This document shows positions 59,101-64,000 of a stretch of DNA of 64,000 nt, piece after piece (within the stretch, counting starts at the first letter, position 1; each line of letters begins with the position of its first letter). The notes below the pieces were generated by a model that had not been told where the DNA came from, did no database searches, and saw only the letters and a list, made by a program, of their open reading frames with translations. The position numbers and the translations under genes are program-made. This DNA is from Letharia columbiana (lineage: Eukaryota > Ascomycota > Lecanoromycetes > Lecanorales > Parmeliaceae): assembly GCF_014066305.1 (NCBI RefSeq), contig NW_023501042.1:1234501-1298500 (forward strand). Reading direction: 5' to 3'.

Positions 59101-62100
59101 TTTAAATAATTATATTATTATTAATTTTTATAATTTTAAATAAAATCTCTTTAATTTTAAAATCTAATAAATTAAAAATTAAGATAATATTATAATATCT
59201 AGAATATATATTTATCTATTAAATATTCTCTTATTTAAATTAATAACTTAGATATCTATAATAATAATATTATTTAATTACTTTATTAATATTATAAATT
59301 TAACTATAATAAATATATTATTATACTTTTATAAATTAAATTAATATTTCTAATTATAAAGCTTATTTTATAAGATAAAAAGAAAATTATTATTATTATT
59401 CTCGCTATTATTCGATTTAATAATATTAAATCTTCTTAATAATATATTTATAAAGTTAAATTTTCTTTTATAATATTTAATTATAAAGTTAAATATAGCT
59501 AATTTCTTAACTTAGCGAATTTACTTTATATTAAACTTTTTTATTATTATAAAATAATATAAATTATTATAATCTAAGATTATATAAATAAAATATTTAT
59601 TATTTTATAAATAATATTTTTAATTTTTAAAGTCTAATATAATTATATAAAGTTTTTTATTATATATATTTTAATAAGACTTAATATCTTTAAATTTATA
59701 GTTAAAAAAAGTAATAAGATATTATTATTTATCTTTACTTAATTAACTAAATATATTATCTATATTTATATTAAAAATATTAATTTTTATAATAAGTAAT
59801 ATTTTCTAATTATAATATTTTAATATAAATATAATAATAAATACTTACTTAAGTATTTTAAAAGTCTTATATATTTCTTTATTAAATATAAAAAGTAATC
59901 TAATCTCGTCTTTTTTTATCTTTTAAGTTAGATTTATTAAAAGCGTAGCTATCTATAAAAAGTCTTATATAAATTATTAATAAAAGTTTATAAACTTTAA
60001 AAAGATTAAGATATCTTTAATAAACTCTAATTTTAATTATTTAATAATAGTCTTAATATATAATAGCTTTATTTAAATATTATATTAATTTATTAAGAAT
60101 CTTAGAAAAATAATCTTATTATAATTAAAAATATATTTTAATAATTTTATATAAAGTTAATACTTTAATAATACGCGTAATATTTTATATATATACTTTT
60201 AATATAACTCTTTTATTTTAAAATAGATTAATATATTATTTATATATATTATATAGAAAATATTAATATATAATTTAAATCTTTTATTTATATAAGTTTA
60301 AAAGATTATAAAAGTATTTATAAGATTAAAAAATATTACTTAATATTCGAATTAGTTATAGCGAGTTTAAAAGATAATTTTTTATTTATCTTTCTTTTAT
60401 ATTTATATTTTATAATATATATTATAAATATTAATTTTAATAAAATACTTTATATATATAAATCTTTCTAAAATTTCTAAGAGTAGCGATAATAAGTAAT
60501 TATTCTTAATAATTATCTTATTAAATTCTTAATAATTAATATAAGATTATAATAAGTTATTTAGTTTCTTAATAAATAGTATTAGCGAATTAATCTAATT
60601 AGTTAAGAATTAAATTTACTTTCTCTTAAATATAATATTTAAATAGTTTTTAATCGCTATAAGTTTATTATACGATATATTATAAATTAAATTATTTCTA
60701 AATAACTTTTTAAATAGTAGATCGATAGAGTACTTAATCTAATTATACGTATTAAGATTATTAAATAATTCTTCTAAAAAGACTTCTAATAGATCTTTAA
60801 ATTATTTAAATATATTAGAGTTATCTAATTATATAATATTATATTATATAGCTTTATTATAATTATTTTTATTATTTTTAAATAAAATCTAATATAAAAA
60901 AGTAATAAATATTTATTTTAAATTATATATAATTATTATATTAATTAATAATATAAACTACTCTATATTTATTATTACGATATTTATTTATATCTTATTA
61001 CTTATAAGAAAATCGCGATAAATTTAAAATTACTCGTATTAATAAATATCTAAATTAATATTATAAAATTAAAAAAAATTAAAAATAAAATTATATTTAT
61101 ATATTTTTATAGTATATACCTTCAAGATTTACTCTTATTTTTTTTCTCGATTATTCGCGAGATTAAAGACTAAATTATACTTTTTATATAAGAATATTTA
61201 ATAATTATTAATAGTATATACTATTATTAGCGCGTATTTAAATTTAAAAATCTATATCTCTTTAATAAAAGATTATAATATAAAGATTTTTTTATTATTA
61301 ATATCTATTAAAGTAGTTATTTTATATTTTCTATTTAATATAATAATTTTATCTTTTAATAATAAAGAGCGAGATTATTACTTAATTAATAGTATATTTA
61401 ATACTATAATAATAAATATTAAATTTTATTTTTTCTTTTATTTAATTTATAATTATATACTTCGTTATTTATAACGTAATTTAAATATTTAAATAAATTC
61501 TTATAATATTCTAATTATTTATAATTATAATATTATATTTTAATAAGAGACGTCTTAGACTTAATATAAGAGTTACTATCTTCGAATTTAATTCGCTTAA
61601 GCTTTTAATCTTATAACGCTAATAAGAATAAACTCTTCTTTTAATCTTATTAGCTTTTTATATATTATCTCTTAAACTTAATATATTATTAATTACTACT
61701 TCTCTAATTACTTATTTTATTACTAAAGCGAGTTTTATTTAAAATAGAAAGCTCTTTTATTTTTTATAGTTTTTATTTTATATTTTAATATTATTATAAT
61801 ATTATAGTATAGATAATAAATTAAGTAGCCTTCTTTATAGCTTTTAAAGAAATTTTCTTTATTACTTTATTTTATAAATCTTCTATATATTCTAAATTAA
61901 TTATATAATATTTTTATTATAATTAGAGTATAGTAAGATAATTATTAAAGCTAATTATTAATTATATATTTCTTATAATTACTTTAAGTAATTAATATTC
62001 TATATTATAAAATTTAATAACTAAATTATAAATTTAATTTAAATATTACTCCTTATATTTCTTCTAGATAGATTTCTTAATATTATATAATATTATATTT

Positions 62101-62730
62101 CTAATATTTCTTTAAATTTACTTCTTAGTATTTACTAAGAGAATTAAAATCTAGCGAGTTTTTTTTTTATTTATATAGAAATCGATATATAAGATATTAA
62201 GACGATAAAATTATCGTAGTTTTAAAGAAATATAACTATCGAGTTATAGTTATTAAGATATTATATATTAGATATTTTAATAATACTTATCTTCTTATAG
62301 CTTAAATTATAATAGTAATTATTACTATACTTATAGCGATATTCTTATATATTCTATATTTTAATTAGTTTAAATTTTTTAATAACTAATTACTTCTTAA
62401 TATTAAGCTTTAAAAGTTAATAGTATTAAATTTAAATTAAGTCTATAAAATAAAAGTCTTTATTTATAAATAGAGAGTTATTAGATATAATACTTCAATA
62501 ATTATTATTTTTATTAATAGTATTATTAGAATTTTTATAGATATTAGAATTAATATTATAATCGCTTAATTACGTAGTAAATATATTCTAATAAAAATCG
62601 CTTACTAGATTAAAAACGTTATTAATTAATTATAATAAAATATTTTTATTTTATAAATTAATAGAATTAACTCGCGAGTTATTTATTATAATTAAATTAA
62701 ATAATTTTATATAAATAAAGTTATTAAAAT

Positions 62731-62985
62731 TATAAGATAGTAAGATCTCTTTTAATAAAACTATATAATAGCTATATAATTATAAAATCTAGATATATAA
62801 TTAATAGAATAGATAGATTAGTTACTAGATAAATTAATAATTAAAAAAAAGAAGAGAAAAGAGAATTTATAAATATTTAAGACTTTATTAAATATATTAA
62901 ATACTCGCTCTAGCTATATAGCTTATAGTCTAGTAAGCGATATAAGCGAGCCTATTAGTTCGCTTCGAGTACTTTTACTCTTATA
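62731..62985 (-). repeat. LTR A2
   Basis: 255-bp LTR, about 90% alike to 55,901-56,157 by eye, with transitions dominating the differences. Confidence 0.7.
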
Positions 62986-64000
62986 AATATTTAAATTTTA
63001 TATTCTTCTTAATATACTTATAAATAAAGTATTTAATATTAAAGTTATTATAAAATTTATATAAAAAATCTCTTTCTTTATAGTAGAATTATTAGAAATA
63101 TAAATTACGATATTATAACGTAATAATTTATTCTTATTAACTCTTTATTTCGAAAGCTTATTCTATTTAATAGCGTATCTTTAACGTTATTTCTTATTTA
63201 TAATAAAAGTATTCTTATATTATAATTTAAATAATTATATTATTATTAATTTTTATAATTTTAAATAAAATCTCTTTAACTTTAAAATCTAATAAATTAG
63301 AAATTAAAATAATATTATAATATTTAAAATATATATTTATCTATTAAATACTCTCTTATTTAAATTAATAACTTAAATATCTATAATAATAATATTATTT
63401 AATTACTTTATTAACGCTATAAATTTAATTATAGTAAATATACTATTATATTTCTATAAATTAAATTAATATTTCTAATTACGAAGCTTATTTTATAAGA
63501 TAAAAAAAATTATTATTATTCTCGCTATTATTTAATTTAATAATATTAAATCTTTTTAATAATATATTTATAAAGTTAAGTTTTTTTTTATAATATTTAA
63601 TAATAAAGTTAAATATAGCTAATTTCTTAATCTAGCAAATCTACTTTATATTAAACTCTTTTATTATTATAAAATAATATAAATTATTATAATTTAAAAT
63701 TATATAAATAGAATATTTATTATCTTATAAGTAATATTTTTAATTCTTAAAGTCTAATATAACTATATAGAGTTCTTTAATATATATATTTTAATAAGAC
63801 TTAACGCTCTTAAATTTATAGCTAGAAAAAGTAATAGAGTATTATTATTTATCTTTATTTAGTTAATTAAATATATTATTTATATTTATATTAGAAGTAC
63901 TAATTTTTATAATAAGTAATATTTTTTAATTATAATATTTTAGTATAAATATAATAATAAATACTCGCTTAAGTATCTTAAAAGTTTTATATATTTTCTT
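62986..64000. repeat. Duplicate of the element interior (matches 58,864-59,880)
   Basis: Directly after LTR A2 the sequence continues as a near-collinear copy of the interior segment 58,864-59,880 (offset about 4.12 kb), differing mainly by transitions. It is therefore a fragment of a second copy of the same element, joined at the LTR edge, and it continues beyond the window. Confidence 0.65.

Larger units (their letters stand above)
55901..62985 (-). mobile_element. 7.1-kb LTR retroelement, RIP-degraded
   Basis: Direct LTRs at 55,901-56,157 and 62,731-62,985 bound about 6.6 kb of extremely AT-rich interior with no open frame. The sequence after the left LTR matches that after 22,683, where the minus strand shows a polypurine tract. 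The element is therefore probably read on the minus strand, with its 3' LTR on the left. I could not recognise its pol motifs. No target duplication is visible, and the right flank is a further piece of the same family, so recombination or nesting has occurred. Confidence 0.65.

Overview
The window looks like a chromosome segment of a filamentous ascomycete (Pezizomycotina). The genes carry short fungal introns (43-113 nt, mostly GT-AG with CTAAC/CTGAC-like branch points). Their products match fungal families, namely a Rom2-type Rho GEF, Vma11, an Och1-type mannosyltransferase and a fungal MET2-family O-acetyltransferase. Long, extremely AT-rich blocks without open frames surround them. Repeats in those blocks differ mainly by C-to-T and G-to-A changes, the signature of repeat-induced point mutation (RIP). 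I cannot name the species; genomes with this two-compartment layout are known in Leotiomycetes and Dothideomycetes.

Layout. 1-26,880 is a RIP-degraded retroelement block. It holds the end of one Ty3/gypsy-like element (1-3,471), a Ty1/copia relic on the minus strand (about 6.6-12.5 kb, with recognisable reverse-transcriptase remnants), and a complete 7.1-kb gypsy-like element (12,551-19,682) flanked by a 5-bp target duplication. Further LTRs and short repeats follow. 26,880-47,030 is a gene island: Nudix hydrolase (+), ROM2 (-), VMA11 (+), PKA catalytic subunit (+), Acinus-like SAP protein (+), TMEM184/DUF300 membrane protein (+), OCH1-like mannosyltransferase (-), and serine/homoserine O-acetyltransferase (-). 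47,035-50,652 is a cluster of about 400-bp short repeats in both orientations. 50,780-55,080 is a second, smaller island with a DUF4336-like protein (+), a 1.6-kb gap holding a long inverted repeat, and a Tcd-type tRNA threonylcarbamoyladenosine dehydratase (+). 55,167-64,000 is again degraded repeats, including another 7.1-kb LTR element.

The genes are housekeeping genes without an obvious shared pathway. Several bear on cell wall and signalling (Rho1 GEF, PKA, Och1, V-ATPase proteolipid). No CRISPR array, tRNA, rRNA or secondary-metabolite cluster was recognised.

Most notable: (i) an apparently unnamed family of about 400-bp non-autonomous repeats that sits at all four edges of the two gene islands; (ii) apparent single-base frameshifts inside two otherwise intact conserved genes (ROM2 and the O-acetyltransferase, the latter in a run of eight C); (iii) a near-perfect 145-bp inverted repeat upstream of the TCD gene; (iv) eight exons, two of them 18 and 13 nt, in the 161-residue VMA11; (v) a RIP-spared proline-rich frame inside a RIP-destroyed retroelement. 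Splice models were read by eye from frame continuity and splice signals, with family conservation recalled rather than searched.
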